A stretch of DNA of 28,281 nt, taken from the NCBI GenBank assembly GCA_004335835.1, contig RWJK01000389.1, positions 1-28,281 of the forward strand. Reading direction: 5' to 3'. Under the pieces are notes generated by a model. The model was not told the origin of the DNA, did no database searches, and saw only the letters and a list, made by a program, of their open reading frames with translations. This stretch comes from Scenedesmus sp. ARA3 (Eukaryota; Chlorophyta; Chlorophyceae; Sphaeropleales; Scenedesmaceae). The position numbers and the translations under genes were made by a program. Shown one piece after another: positions 9,480 to 17,430 of this stretch; positions within the stretch are counted from its first letter, which is position 1; the number at the start of each line of letters is the position of its first letter.

Positions 9480-10998
9480 GGCTGCGCGCCTCACAGCAGC
9501 TGCCCATGACTTTCCTCAAGAGTTGTAACTTCTGTGGCTGCACCCTCTGCTGCTGCTGCAGTTGCTACTGCTGCTGCTGCCACCCCTTCTGCTGCTGCCC
9601 ACTGCGGTGTAGCTGTACGTGCTCCCCCTCATGAGCTGAAATGGCTGCGGCGCACCTCAGGGCAGCTGCCCGTTCCTCCGCGCATGAGTGTCCAGCCAGG
9701 GCCCAGCTGCACCTGCTGTGGCTGTAACCACTGTTCTCGCCCTGGTTGCTGCTGCTGCACCTGCACACCGCAAGGCAGCTGATGCCCCTGCTAACGCTCT
9801 CTATATCCTGGGTTGCTGCTGCTGCTGCCTCCGACCCCTGTCATTTAGCTCTATTTGAAGCGCACCTCAGGGCAGCTGCCAGTGCCTCCGCGCATCAGCG
9901 TCCAGCCGGGGCCCAGCTCTGTTTCGGCTTGCAGGAAGTAGCGGCCATCGGTCCACAGCAGCGCCTGCTCGGCTGTGATGACAGCAGTGCCTGCAGAGCC
10001 AGTGAAGCTGCGGGGGCGGCAACAGCAGCAGAAGCATTAGTATCAGCAGCAGCAGCAGCAGCAGCAGCAGAGGCAGGACGAACAGGTTCCAGTAACCTGC
10101 CACAGGTCACATTGCAAGTGCCTTCGTCAACACCGAGGTGTGAAAGCACGACACTTGGCGCACACCAGCTCCACATGTCTATGGACAAGCTCCAGTGCAG
10201 CTGCCCGACAAGCTCAAGTCAGTGGCATCCTGCAACACCACTCACTGCACAACACTGCGCAGAGTTTGTAGTGGTCATAGATGAAATCAATTCAACATGT
10301 AACATCCTGGACTGCCGCATACGCACCTTGAGATGTACTCCCTGCGCTTGAAGTGGTCAGGCGGGTACTCGCTCATGTGGGGGTCCTCAGTAGGCACGAT
10401 GTATGCAGCAACGCCCTGGCCACCATCTGCTGCTGCCATTGCTGCCCGAAGTTTGACCAGCCTTGGGTCAACAGCAGCTGCTGCTGCAGCACCGTTGCTC
10501 GCCATTGCTGCGCGGATGCTGAGGGTGCGGCGGGTGCTGTGGCTTGCTGTGCTGCTGCTGCTTTGTTCCTGCAAGGACAGGTAGACGGTGTGGAAATGCT
10601 GTAAGTGACAAGAGGGAGGCGTGGGCTGTAGCAGGCTGCTGAGTGATGAGCAGCAAGCAACTGCAACTTCTACCACAGACAACCGCTGCTTGCAGGACAA
10701 CTGCCAACAGCCCCAAGCACGTGTCTGACCGCTGTAGCAGCTTCCCCGCGTGCTAAGGGCGTCCAGATCAGCTGTTGCAAGCGCCAATGCGGGTTGCACT
10801 AGCTGCAGGTGCTCGTCTGCTGATGTGTATGGCCATCAACAGCAGACTTACCTGACAGCTGCTGCTGGCGGTTTGGCGGGCGTCCTTCAGGCCGAAAGAA
10901 GCAAGAGAGCCTGCAAGTCTCCAAACAGCTGCGGGCCTGCCTGTCTGGGCGAGAGTTCTTGCCCTGGAGGACACACCAAATGCCACGGAGCTTCGCAT
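842..10998 (-). CDS. Xaa-Pro aminopeptidase (aminopeptidase P, M24B), organelle-targeted, 16 exons
   Basis: Removes an N-terminal residue preceding proline; a dimetal (Mn-type) enzyme of the three-domain APP1/XPNPEP1 family. Exons in gene order: 10998-10852, 10568-10327, 10007-9866, 8983-8879, 8412-8263, 7840-7732, 7248-7061, 6059-5963, 5553-5408, 4843-4683, 4346-4190, 3191-3098, 2644-2562, 2162-2059, 1612-1489, 979-842 (TAA). Every junction is GT-AG and phases match, giving 728 codons; family members are about 620-650 without a transit peptide. Two creatinase-like N domains (about residues 75-390) precede the catalytic pita-bread domain (about 400-660). Metal ligands are D507 and D518 (DSGGQYDCGTTDIT), H581 (HGTGHG), E615 (NEPGYYED) and E629 (RVEN); H577 and H590 match the family's other active-site histidines. 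The first ATG follows an in-frame TAA eight codons upstream. Many introns hold partial copies of adjacent exons (listed separately). Identity is near certain; individual splice choices are inferred. Confidence 0.93.
1372..1414 (-). repeat. Donor-side echo of aminopeptidase exon 15
   Basis: Copy of the exon 15 3' end (reads EQWLDSYHKL) with an intact GTGAGT donor, lying downstream of the full exon inside the next intron. Two replacements relative to the full exon (E to K, G to S). Confidence 0.8.
1687..1751 (-). repeat. Acceptor-side echo of aminopeptidase exon 15, acceptor lost
   Basis: Copy of the exon 15 5' part, reading FGGATFM then DLTLVPIQTK, lying upstream of the full exon. The acceptor AG has become TG, so it should not splice. 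Several replacements (MAFED to MGSGD) show relaxed constraint. Confidence 0.8.
2009..2050. repeat. (CAG)14 microsatellite in an aminopeptidase intron
   Basis: Perfect tract, read as CTG on the coding strand, beginning about 8 nt after the exon 14 donor. Confidence 0.95.
2796..2875. repeat. CAGA/CAGG tetranucleotide microsatellite
   Basis: About 80 bp of ACAG followed by interspersed CAGG and CAGA units, in the intron between aminopeptidase exons 12 and 13. The Cys/Leu-rich reading frames across it are repeat artefacts. Confidence 0.95.
2915..3045 (-). repeat. Two donor-side echoes of aminopeptidase exon 12
   Basis: Donor-side copies ending at 2915 and 3007, spaced 92 and 91 bp from each other and from the full exon end at 3098. 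Each has the RHGTG codons and a GTGGGT donor. The outer copy carries an in-frame TAG where the full exon has Tyr; the inner copy reads LWRDGLNYRHGTG intact. Confidence 0.88.
3271..4004 (-). repeat. Array of seven acceptor-side echoes of aminopeptidase exon 12
   Basis: Copies of the exon 12 head (AVFPEGTPGTAID) start at 3310, 3429, 3531, 3643, 3755, 3873 and 4004; the full exon starts at 3191. Spacings are 119, 119, 102, 112, 112, 118 and 131 bp. All eight keep an AG acceptor. After about 13 codons they diverge into Ser/Cys/Leu-rich sequence. Differences in the inner copies are mostly synonymous; the outermost copy (4004) is more decayed, with AMSPWGTPGTAMD. Confidence 0.93.
4910..5101 (-). 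repeat. Two acceptor-side echoes of aminopeptidase exon 10
   Basis: The copy at 4910-4991 has an AG acceptor and reads ASGATPAEVEVDLELTGRRK; that at 5053-5101 keeps VDLELSGRRKQQ. Each ends after GFI and runs into a shared intronic tail, so the repeat unit (about 145 bp) includes intron. Replacements are present (LT to PA, P to Q), so constraint looks relaxed. Confidence 0.87.
5190..5329 (-). repeat. Donor-side echoes of aminopeptidase exon 9
   Basis: 5329-5255 is a 25-codon copy (LEGMRQAHLHDAVAICDFLQ then WLEAK) with a GTGCGT donor. Eleven codons differ from the full exon: ten synonymous, one replacement (R to H). A second, degraded fragment around 5190-5220 reads AICDCLDCG. Confidence 0.88.
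5598..5652 (-). repeat. Acceptor-side echo of aminopeptidase exon 9
   Basis: Copy of the exon 9 head with AG acceptor, reading GGSTAVVDLVSLFAAAKA; it has several replacements (K to T, P to L, I to F, V to A), unlike the donor-side echo of the same exon. Confidence 0.85.
6120..6936 (-). repeat. Three donor-side echoes of aminopeptidase exon 7, plus a remnant
   Basis: Near-complete copies of the 39-codon exon tail (AVAEHLKAGG...AMDMSK) at 6936-6820, about 6676-6560 and 6422-6306. Relative to the full exon the first has 11 codon differences, all synonymous; the other two have one or two replacements each (for example ATG to TTG, GAT to GTT). The first has a GC instead of GT donor; the other two keep GTGGGT. 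A decayed fragment (VVVPPYERLVS) lies near 6120-6165. Confidence 0.93.
7252..7299. repeat. CAG microsatellite adjoining the exon 7 acceptor
   Basis: Interrupted (CAG)n ending one base from the acceptor AG at 7250-7249; on the coding strand the CTG tract takes the place of a polypyrimidine tract. Confidence 0.93.
7393..7413. repeat. (CAG)7 adjoining an exon 7 echo acceptor
   Basis: Same position relative to the echo acceptor as the tract at the full exon. Confidence 0.93.
7507..7551. repeat. (CAG)15 adjoining an exon 7 echo acceptor
   Basis: Third instance of the tract-acceptor-exon-head unit; tract length differs between units (7, 15 and interrupted). Confidence 0.93.
8101..8152 (-). repeat. 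Donor-side echo of aminopeptidase exon 5
   Basis: Copy of HAAEWAGASIQQKVD downstream of the full exon, but the donor GT is changed to GC (GACGCGAGC versus GAGGTGAGC), so it is probably not spliced. Confidence 0.85.
8537..8618 (-). repeat. Acceptor-side echo of aminopeptidase exon 5
   Basis: Copies the first 27 codons (EKGLEAVPLLADGNLVDQAW then GADRPGL) with an intact TTTGCAG acceptor. Four codon differences to the full exon, all synonymous; it then breaks off into intron. Confidence 0.9.
8770..8808 (-). repeat. 13-codon echo of exon 4 with its own acceptor and donor (possible microexon)
   Basis: Exactly 39 nt copying TVEAVNKLKSKLQ, preceded by TTTTTGCAG and followed by a GTATGT donor, in the intron after exon 4. 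Both differences to the full exon are synonymous. Phase 0 on both sides, so inclusion would add 13 residues in frame. Confidence 0.85.
9061..9105 (-). repeat. Acceptor-side echo of aminopeptidase exon 4, frameshifted
   Basis: Copy of the exon 4 head (INDWLADSLPEGSR region) with an AG acceptor but a 4-nt GGCT expansion that breaks the frame. Confidence 0.8.
9443..9478. repeat. (CTG)12 microsatellite
   Basis: Perfect tract within the intron between aminopeptidase exons 3 and 4; gives artefactual Ala, Leu or Cys runs in open frames. Confidence 0.95.
9656..9711 (-). repeat. Donor-side echo of aminopeptidase exon 3
   Basis: Copy of LGPGWTLMRGGTGSCPE with a GTGCGC donor, 210 bp downstream of the full exon's donor. 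Five of 17 codons differ, all synonymous. Confidence 0.9.
10044..10070. repeat. (CAG)9 microsatellite upstream of aminopeptidase exon 3
   Basis: In the intron preceding exon 3, about 37 bp from the acceptor. Confidence 0.93.
10852..10998 (-). other. Transit-peptide-coding first exon of the aminopeptidase
   Basis: The 49-codon first exon starts MRSSVAFGVSSRARTLAQTG and is rich in Ser, Ala, Arg and Thr with almost no acidic residues, typical of chloroplast or mitochondrial transit peptides. It ends CAG followed by a perfect GTAAGT donor and joins in phase 0 to the exon beginning GAACAA at 10568. The first residue aligning with cytosolic homologues follows an internal methionine (codon 71, ATG at 10505-10503), so a shorter cytosolic form from that ATG is possible. 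Which organelle is not decidable by eye; plants have both cytosolic and plastid aminopeptidase P forms. Confidence 0.72.
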
Positions 10999-11335
10999 GG
11001 CACAGCGCACCAGCTGCCAGTGCAATTACGCGATGCACACAACGTTAACCCAGCCTTACAAACAGCAAGCTGTGATCGCACGCCTACTACGTCAGGGACC
11101 GCAACCGAGGTACTGTACAGCCAGGGCTTTGAACTTGCCACGCCTACGTGCTCCCGCAACACAATCGACTGACTTGATTCGATTTTGTTGCTCATTCTGT
11201 TAGGTTGACTGGTTGACTGGTTGACTGCAAGACTGAACATGATCGCCGATGCGAGCCACGACATCGATGCCTAGTCTTGGCTTGCAGGCAGCAGACAACA
11301 CAAAGCTCAATATTCGCTGAACAATCAAACTATAG
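10999..11335. promoter_or_regulatory. Divergent promoter between aminopeptidase and FHA genes
   Basis: The two start codons lie 337 bp apart facing away from each other, so this interval must hold both 5' UTRs and a shared, probably bidirectional promoter. It contains three exact tandem copies of GGTTGACT at 11203-11226. No clear TATA box is seen. The regulatory role is inferred from position. Confidence 0.6.
11203..11226. repeat. Three tandem copies of an 8-bp motif (GGTTGACT) in the divergent promoter
   Basis: Exact triplicate of GGTTGACT, about 110 bp upstream of the FHA gene ATG and 205 bp upstream of the aminopeptidase ATG. The core contains TTGAC, the W-box core bound by WRKY factors; relevance here is speculative. 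Confidence 0.6.
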
Positions 11336-14300
11336 ATGCTACCTCCAGCCAACAGAGATGCAGGTACGCTGAAGCTGCTCTGCTGCAGCACCCTGCTCAC
11401 TCTGCCAGCTGAGCTGCTGCTGCCAGTGCTACTGCTGTTGCGGCAGCAGGCTGCCTGCTACTGCTGTACATCAGCTTGCCAGCAGCAGCATACAAGAGCA
11501 GCTCTGTCAACGCCAAAAGCACAAGCAGCACATATACATCAAATCACGTCGTGGAGCATTTGTTATGTTCGAATGCAGGGGCCAAGGCCAGGGCTGCTGC
11601 AGCTGCTGCTGTTGCAGCAGCGTCTGTAACGCCTGGTCAACGCGACAGGGCCATCCAACAAGCAGTCCTAGCAGCACAGCAGGAGCGTGACGCTGCAGCA
11701 GCTGCGGCAGAGGCTGCTAGGGACAACAACGCACCAGAAGATGCAGTAGATGCAGCAAGCGGGGAGCACGAGGGAGAGCAGGCAGAGCCTGCGGCAGCAG
11801 CACCAGCGGGGCATGGCGCTCCAACAGCTCCTGCAGCGCCTGGGACTTATGAAGAGCCTGAATGGTCAGGCCCACCTGACGGGTGAGTGAGCAGTATATG
11901 TCAGGGGCTACATATGTTTTGCTGTTCATGTTCTGCTATGCACGTGTCTGGCTCGACTGCTTGTTGCTGCACTTATTACGGCAGCGGTGTGGCGCATTTG
12001 TTGCACTGCATTGTAGGCAACATCATCAGGCAGTGCAGCGGGTGAAGGTGTGTGACGCTCAAAAAGCACGCGCAGGCGCAAACAGCAACTGAGCCGGCTG
12101 CTGTTGCTACTGCTGCTGCCGCTGCTGCTGCTGCAGTGCTGAATTTGGACTAGAAGTACTCAAGAATGGCACACTGGTGGAGGAGCGGCCGCTGCAGGGT
12201 CAGGCGGTCTTCACCTGTGGCCGCAGCCCTACTGCTGACCTGCTGCTGGAGCACCCCTCGGCATCAAGGCTGCATGCAGGTGCGAGGACAGCGCGTGGGT
12301 CGCTCCCCTTGTTGGCGGGTGTGGCTGGCTGCCTCCCACTTCGGCGCTGAGTGCTCGCTGTGCTGGGCTGGGCTGGGCGGGGCTGTGTTGCCCTTTTGCT
12401 GCGTCGGAACCTGTAGTGGTGATGTGTTGTGTGGCCACCAGGCATGAGCTGCCATTGTTTGATTGCAGCGTGCTTGTCTTGCTGATCTGTACATTCCTTT
12501 TGCAATGTACACCCTGCAGCGCTGCTGTGGCTGAGCATGCTTAGCTGCACTTTTTTCTGCTGCAACCTGTTTCCCATCGTTCTACTTGCAGCGGCGGCAG
12601 CAGTGGTGTACCTTCTTCAACTGCTTCAGTGTTGCGCTGGCTCACCACGCTCTGTCTTGCCGCTGGCTGCTGCACCCCTATGCTTTTTGGAACTTGCCAT
12701 GTGCAGTGCTGCAGTTCAAGGCCGGCAGCAATGAAGTGTTTCTATATGACTGCGGCAGCACGCACGGCACCTTCCTCAACCGGAACAGGCTCAAGTCGCG
12801 CGTGCACGCACCCATCAGGTATGTTTCCCCTGAGAGCAAGCGTGCTTGCTGCAAGATCACACATGCATGTGTTGCGCAGTCTGCTGCTGAGTGCAGCAAA
12901 CTGCTGTCTGGATGTCCAGCTCTCTTCGACTCCAGGTATTGTTTCAGCTGCTTTGTTCCCAGATTTCTGAACATGCTGTTGACTGTGTGTCCGTGTTCCA
13001 TTTCTGCGGGCACGTAAGTTAAACTTCAACTCATTGCGCATGTGTGCTGCAGGGTCGGTGACACCATCCGCTTTGGCCAGAGCAGCCGGATGTATGTGCT
13101 GACTGGGCCAGCAGAGTTGATGCCGCAGGAGGGGCTCAGCAAGCAGCAGCAGAAGCAGCTCAAGCTGCTGGAGGCGGCACAGGTGACAAACTTAGGGTCA
13201 TAAAACTTATATTGTTACACTGTATCAGCTGAGCCTGCATGTGGTGTTCACCTCGTGTATGTTCCGTAGCGCCGAAACCCAACAATTGGATAGAGTAGGC
13301 TTTCTGGGTTACTTTGCTACACGCCGCATGCAAACCTGTCAGCCAGTGGCTGCTTCAGCGCTGTACTGGAACCTCAAACCCTGATGTATGCAGAGGCGCA
13401 AGGATGCAGATGAGCTCAAAGCGCGTGCAAAAGTGGAGGCAGCATTGGCGAGCTCTGCAGCACCTGTAGCTACCAGCTTAAATCCTTACAGACAAACCTC
13501 ACAACCCTTGTTATCCCAACGTCTGCAGAGGCGCAAGGACGCAGACGAGTCAAAAGCTCGCGCATAGATGGAGGCTGCACTGGCTGCCTAAGCAGAACCC
13601 ATAGTCACTATACATATGTAACCGCGAACCCTGGTTGCGCGTGTATGCATGTAGCGGCGCATGGAAGCAGACGAGCTAAAAGAGCACACAGATGGAGGCT
13701 GCTTCACCCAGCTCAGCACATCCCATAGCTGCCCTACTAAGACTTACTCCTCAATGCCCGTGTTTGTGCAGAGGCGCAAGGACGCAGACGAGTTGAAAGC
13801 GCGTGCACAAATGGAGGCAGCACTGGCAAGCTCTGCAGCAGGCGGCGCCAGCTGGGGCATGTCCCTGGATGATGAGGAAGAAGATGAAGGAGGGCCTGCC
13901 AAGGAGGTCAACTGGCGCAGCTATGTGGACAAGCACAGCAGCAACCTGACGGACCGGCAGACCAAGCTGCTGGACAAGATCCGGTGAGGCTAGTTGAGGC
14001 GGCTGGTGTGTGATTTTTTGGGTTGAGGGTGGTCACTTATGCGGCTGCGGAAGGGCTCACATAGTTGGCGGCCGGCTGCTGTTTCCTTTGTTGCCCCTCA
14101 GTCTGCCGCAGCATCTTGGTGATCATGTACCTTACACACGCCCTGCTGCTGCTGCTGCTGCTGCCGCCGGCTACTTCGCTGAACAACGTGCAGCAAGCGC
14201 GAGTACAAGATCAAGAACTTAGAGGCTGAGTGCTCCAAGATTGCCGCCAAGGAGAAGACCGAGGGAGGCCTGACACAGGGCCAGGCCTCAACACTGGTGA

Positions 14301-17086
14301 GTCGGCGGCAGTGTGGTTTAAAGCTCTACTTGTCCCATTTGAAGCTTGCATTGCCAGCTTGTGCAGTTTGATGGCTCATACGGGGCCAGGCCTCAACACT
14401 GGTGAGGCTGCGGCAGCTGCATTGCTGCTGGGCTGCGTGTGCCTCTCATGCTGACTGCTTGTTTCTGTGATCATACCCGTTCGTGCAGAGCTGCATTTGA
14501 CAGGCGCCTGGTCACTGGTGATACTTGCGCGCGTGGCATCAGCCATTTGGGGCGATCCTGTGCATGGTGCAGCACATGTTGAAGCGACTGTTATGTAACG
14601 CCGCTTGTAACAGGTGCGTGATGAGCGCGCGCTGGATGCGCTGCGTGAGGAGCTGGAGGAGCTTGAAGACGAGCCCCCCGGCATGCTGTGTCAGCTGATA
14701 CACTAACTATCATCTAACACTGTTTGTAACAGGTTTGTAACGCACGCGCGCTGGATGCGCTGCGTGAGGAGCTGGAGGAGCTTGAAGAGGAGTTTTCCGG
14801 CATGCTGTGTCAGTTGTTACACCAACTGCTATGAAAATGCTGCTTGTAACAGGTGCGTAACGAGCGCGCGCTGGATGCGCTGCGTGAGGAGCTGGAGGAG
14901 CTTGAAGAGGAGCTCACCGACTGCATCACCGACAGCATCAAGGGCAAGCAGGTGATTCAACAGTCTCCACGGTTGCAGTCAGATCTCACTGTTAAGTTTT
15001 AAGAATAGATTACATGACCTTGCATGAAAGGCAGGCCCATCTGCTCTGCCTAAAGACACGGAGGTAACAGTGCTTTTGGGAGCAACGCTCTGCATGGTGC
15101 TTTACTGCTTTATTGCCTACTGTCCTACCGTCCGCAGGCTGCCAAGGACAGCAAAGACGCTTCAGCAGCCAAAAAGAAGCGCAAGCGGCAGCGTGACTCC
15201 GACGATGAATACGCAGACGCCAGCGACAGCGGCGATGAGTTTTACGACCGCACGGTCGCTGCTGGCGGCGCTGCTGGAGGGCCTAAGAAGAAGGCGGGAG
15301 CAGCAGCCAAGGCCAAGGAGAAGGCGCCGCAGCAGGTGGAGTCAGCAGAGACGCTGTACGCGAAGAGGTGGGGCGCGGGCAATGCCTAAGTGTCTGGTGC
15401 GTTGCGTAGCACTGCACAATGCTAAAGCTTGCTTCACAGGAGCTCCGCCACAAACTTGGTCTCCATCACTCGCTGTGCTGATGGAGCGTGCTGCTGCCGC
15501 TGCTGCCGCAGGTCTGCCCTGCTAGAGGAGGTGCAGCGTCTTGAGGCAGCCATTGCAGCAGAGCAGCAGCTGCTGGAGCAGCAGCAAGCAGCCGCCAGCA
15601 GCAGCCAACAGCAGCAAGGGGATGCAGGGGGCACCAGCGCTGCTGCTACTGCTGCTGCTGATGGCAGTGCAGCCGCAGACACTGCCGACCCTACTGCTGG
15701 TGCTGCTGCTGCTGCTGCTGGTGATGGTGTGGACACCCTAGATGCCTTCATGGAGGATGTGACAGAGAAGATGGAGCTAGATCGGGTGAGGCGGGAGAGA
15801 GCATGGTGGTGTGGGCAGGTCCTGACGCGAGAGAAGGGGCCTAGTTGGTGCTCCATGGGAATGTACAGCAGTGGACAGCTAGCGACACGGCTGTTCATGT
15901 CTGAACCAGCCGGCCGGCTGTAATACACACATCTGCGAGCACATCCATTTGAAAAGTGGCGACTGCTGCTAACATATGCTGCTTTCTGCCCGCTTTGTCC
16001 TTCTCACCTGTGCCTGCTTTGCCGGCAGTTGAGCTCTTTGCAAAAAGAGCTAGAGGCAATCAACCAGCAGCTGCAGCGCACAGACCGCCTCATACACATA
16101 GCAGACCCTGACGGCTGGTACAAGCCACCCGGCAGCAGTAGAAGCAGAGCAGCAGCAGCAGCAGCAACTGGCGGGGATGCGGCGGCAGCAGCAGCAGCGG
16201 CTGCACGTGCTGCTGCTGCCAAGCAGGCGCTAGAAGCTGATAGGCAGCGGAGGGCAGCAGCAGTGGCTGCTCAACGAGCCGGCTGGGCTGCTGCGCATGT
16301 GAGTGTTGTGTTTGGCTCCCAAAACAACAGCTTTGCTACTCTTTTTTGCAGACGGCCGGCAGTGCGGGCTGACTGGTGCCCTTGTTTAGCGCAGCAGCTG
16401 CTGCGTGGTAGAATCTACACTTTGCATGTTATGTTGATTAGCAATTGCTGTGGATGCCAGCAGTGCTGCGTTGCTCAGTTTGTGTGTATCTGACGGTGAT
16501 GTCTGCTTTCGCAGGCTGGAGAAGAGTTGCCACCAGAAGAGGAGGAGGAGGAAGCAGATCAACCAGCAGCAGCTGCAGCTCAGGGCGATGCAGACAATGA
16601 GCAGCGGCAGCAGGCTGAGGCTGGCAGCAGCAAAGCAGCAGCAGCAGTGAAGCCAGTGCCAGTGGTGATCAAACCCAAGGGCCTGCTAGCAACAGCACAG
16701 CTGCGGCAGAAGACAGCACCAACAGCAGCAGCAGCAGCAGCAGCGCCTGGCAGCAGCAAACCCGCAGCAGCTGGGGGTGCTGCAGGTGCTGCTGGGAAGG
16801 GCAGTGGTGATACAGCAGCACAGGCAGCAGCGCAGCAGCTGATGAAGGAGTTTGCACAGCCGGTGGTTGCAGCAGCAGCCAAGCGAGCTGTCAAGGTGAG
16901 CGGGGGTGGTCCTCTTGCAGGGTGGGATTAAGCTGGCACAGCTGCAGCTGTTGCAATGCGATCGCGCCATGTTGCAGGTGCATAAAACGGAGCAACATGT
17001 TGCTGGCATTGGCTGTCACTGACATCACATACTAAGAAGTGGTAAGAACTGCCTGGTGGCTGACTGCTGTCAACTTGCTGCTGCTG

Positions 17087-17132
<46 letters not shown>

Positions 17133-17430
17133 GCATGACTGCTAGGGCCCTGCCATGCCACCGCCTGGCTTCAAGGCCCCTGGAGCGAAACAGCCAGCAG
17201 CAGGCGAAAAGGGCGGCAGCAACGTCAACGCCGCAGCAGCAGCACGCGTAGCAGCTAGCATCGCCATCCTGACTAGCCACAGAGCACCCATAGGTGAAGA
17301 CGATGAGCAGCAGCAGCAGCAGCAGGGTGGGCAGCAGCAGGGGCAGGAGGATGAGGTGGGAGGCTGGCTGCCGCCTGCTGACCAGACAGGGGATGGCAAG
17401 AGCAGCCTGAACGCCAAGTTTGGGTACTAG
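11336..17430 (+). CDS. Kanadaptin-like FHA-domain protein (SLC4A1AP family), 13 exons
   Basis: Exons: 11336-11363, 11579-11882, 12137-12279, 12707-12818, 13053-13182, 13772-13983, 14194-14296, 14853-14951, 15138-15367, 15512-15785, 16029-16298, 16515-16895, 17146-17430 (TAG). Phases all agree, giving 856 codons. An in-frame TAG directly precedes the ATG. An Ala/Glu-rich N terminus leads to the family motif EEPEWSGPP just before the FHA domain (about 112-215). FHA signature residues are G139-R140, S154-R155 with H157, and the STHGTFLN loop at 176-183, all phosphothreonine-binding positions. After it come a charged coiled-coil region (240-377), a basic KKKRKR stretch that could be a nuclear signal, the IADPDG motif near the middle of exon 11, acidic and poly-Ala low-complexity segments, and the family's C-terminal ending (SLNAKFGY). 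Animal kanadaptin is largely nuclear; the algal role is unknown. Exons 6, 7 and 8 have partial tandem copies in the flanking introns. Confidence 0.9.
13394..13710 (+). repeat. Three acceptor-side echoes of FHA-gene exon 6
   Basis: Copies of the exon 6 head (RRKDADELKARA) start at 13394, 13529 and 13655; the full exon starts at 13772, spacings 135, 126 and 117. All keep CAG or TAG acceptors. The first stays open (RRKDADELKARAKVEAALAS) with five synonymous and two replacement differences; the second carries a TAG stop after RRKDADESKARA; the third is more diverged (RRMEADELKEHTDGG). Confidence 0.9.
14382..14401 (+). repeat. Donor-side echo of FHA-gene exon 7
   Basis: Copy of GGGCCAGGCCTCAACACTG followed by a GTGAGG donor, 105 bp downstream of the full exon's donor at 14297. 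Confidence 0.8.
14614..14830 (+). repeat. Two acceptor-side echoes of FHA-gene exon 8
   Basis: Copies of the exon 8 head (ERALDALREELEELE) start at 14614 and 14733, with the full exon at 14853 (119- and 120-bp periods). Each has a TTGTAACAG acceptor and runs into the same tail CCGGCATGCTGTGTCAG. Nearly identical in sequence, hence recent. Confidence 0.92.
17078..17131. repeat. CTG microsatellite before the last FHA-gene acceptor
   Basis: Interrupted (CTG)n tract ending 14 nt before the acceptor of the final exon (17145), in polypyrimidine-tract position. Confidence 0.95.

Noticed and set aside
9153..9782. Ala-, Ser- and Cys-rich open frames on both strands
   Set aside because: They are produced by (CTG)n tracts in the intron between aminopeptidase exons 3 and 4; no phase-consistent splicing or family similarity.
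11476..11886. FHA-gene start at a TTG near 11476
   Set aside because: A 28-nt first exon at 11336 with ATG, an in-frame stop just upstream and a GTACGC donor joins in phase to an acceptor at 11578, giving a proper start.
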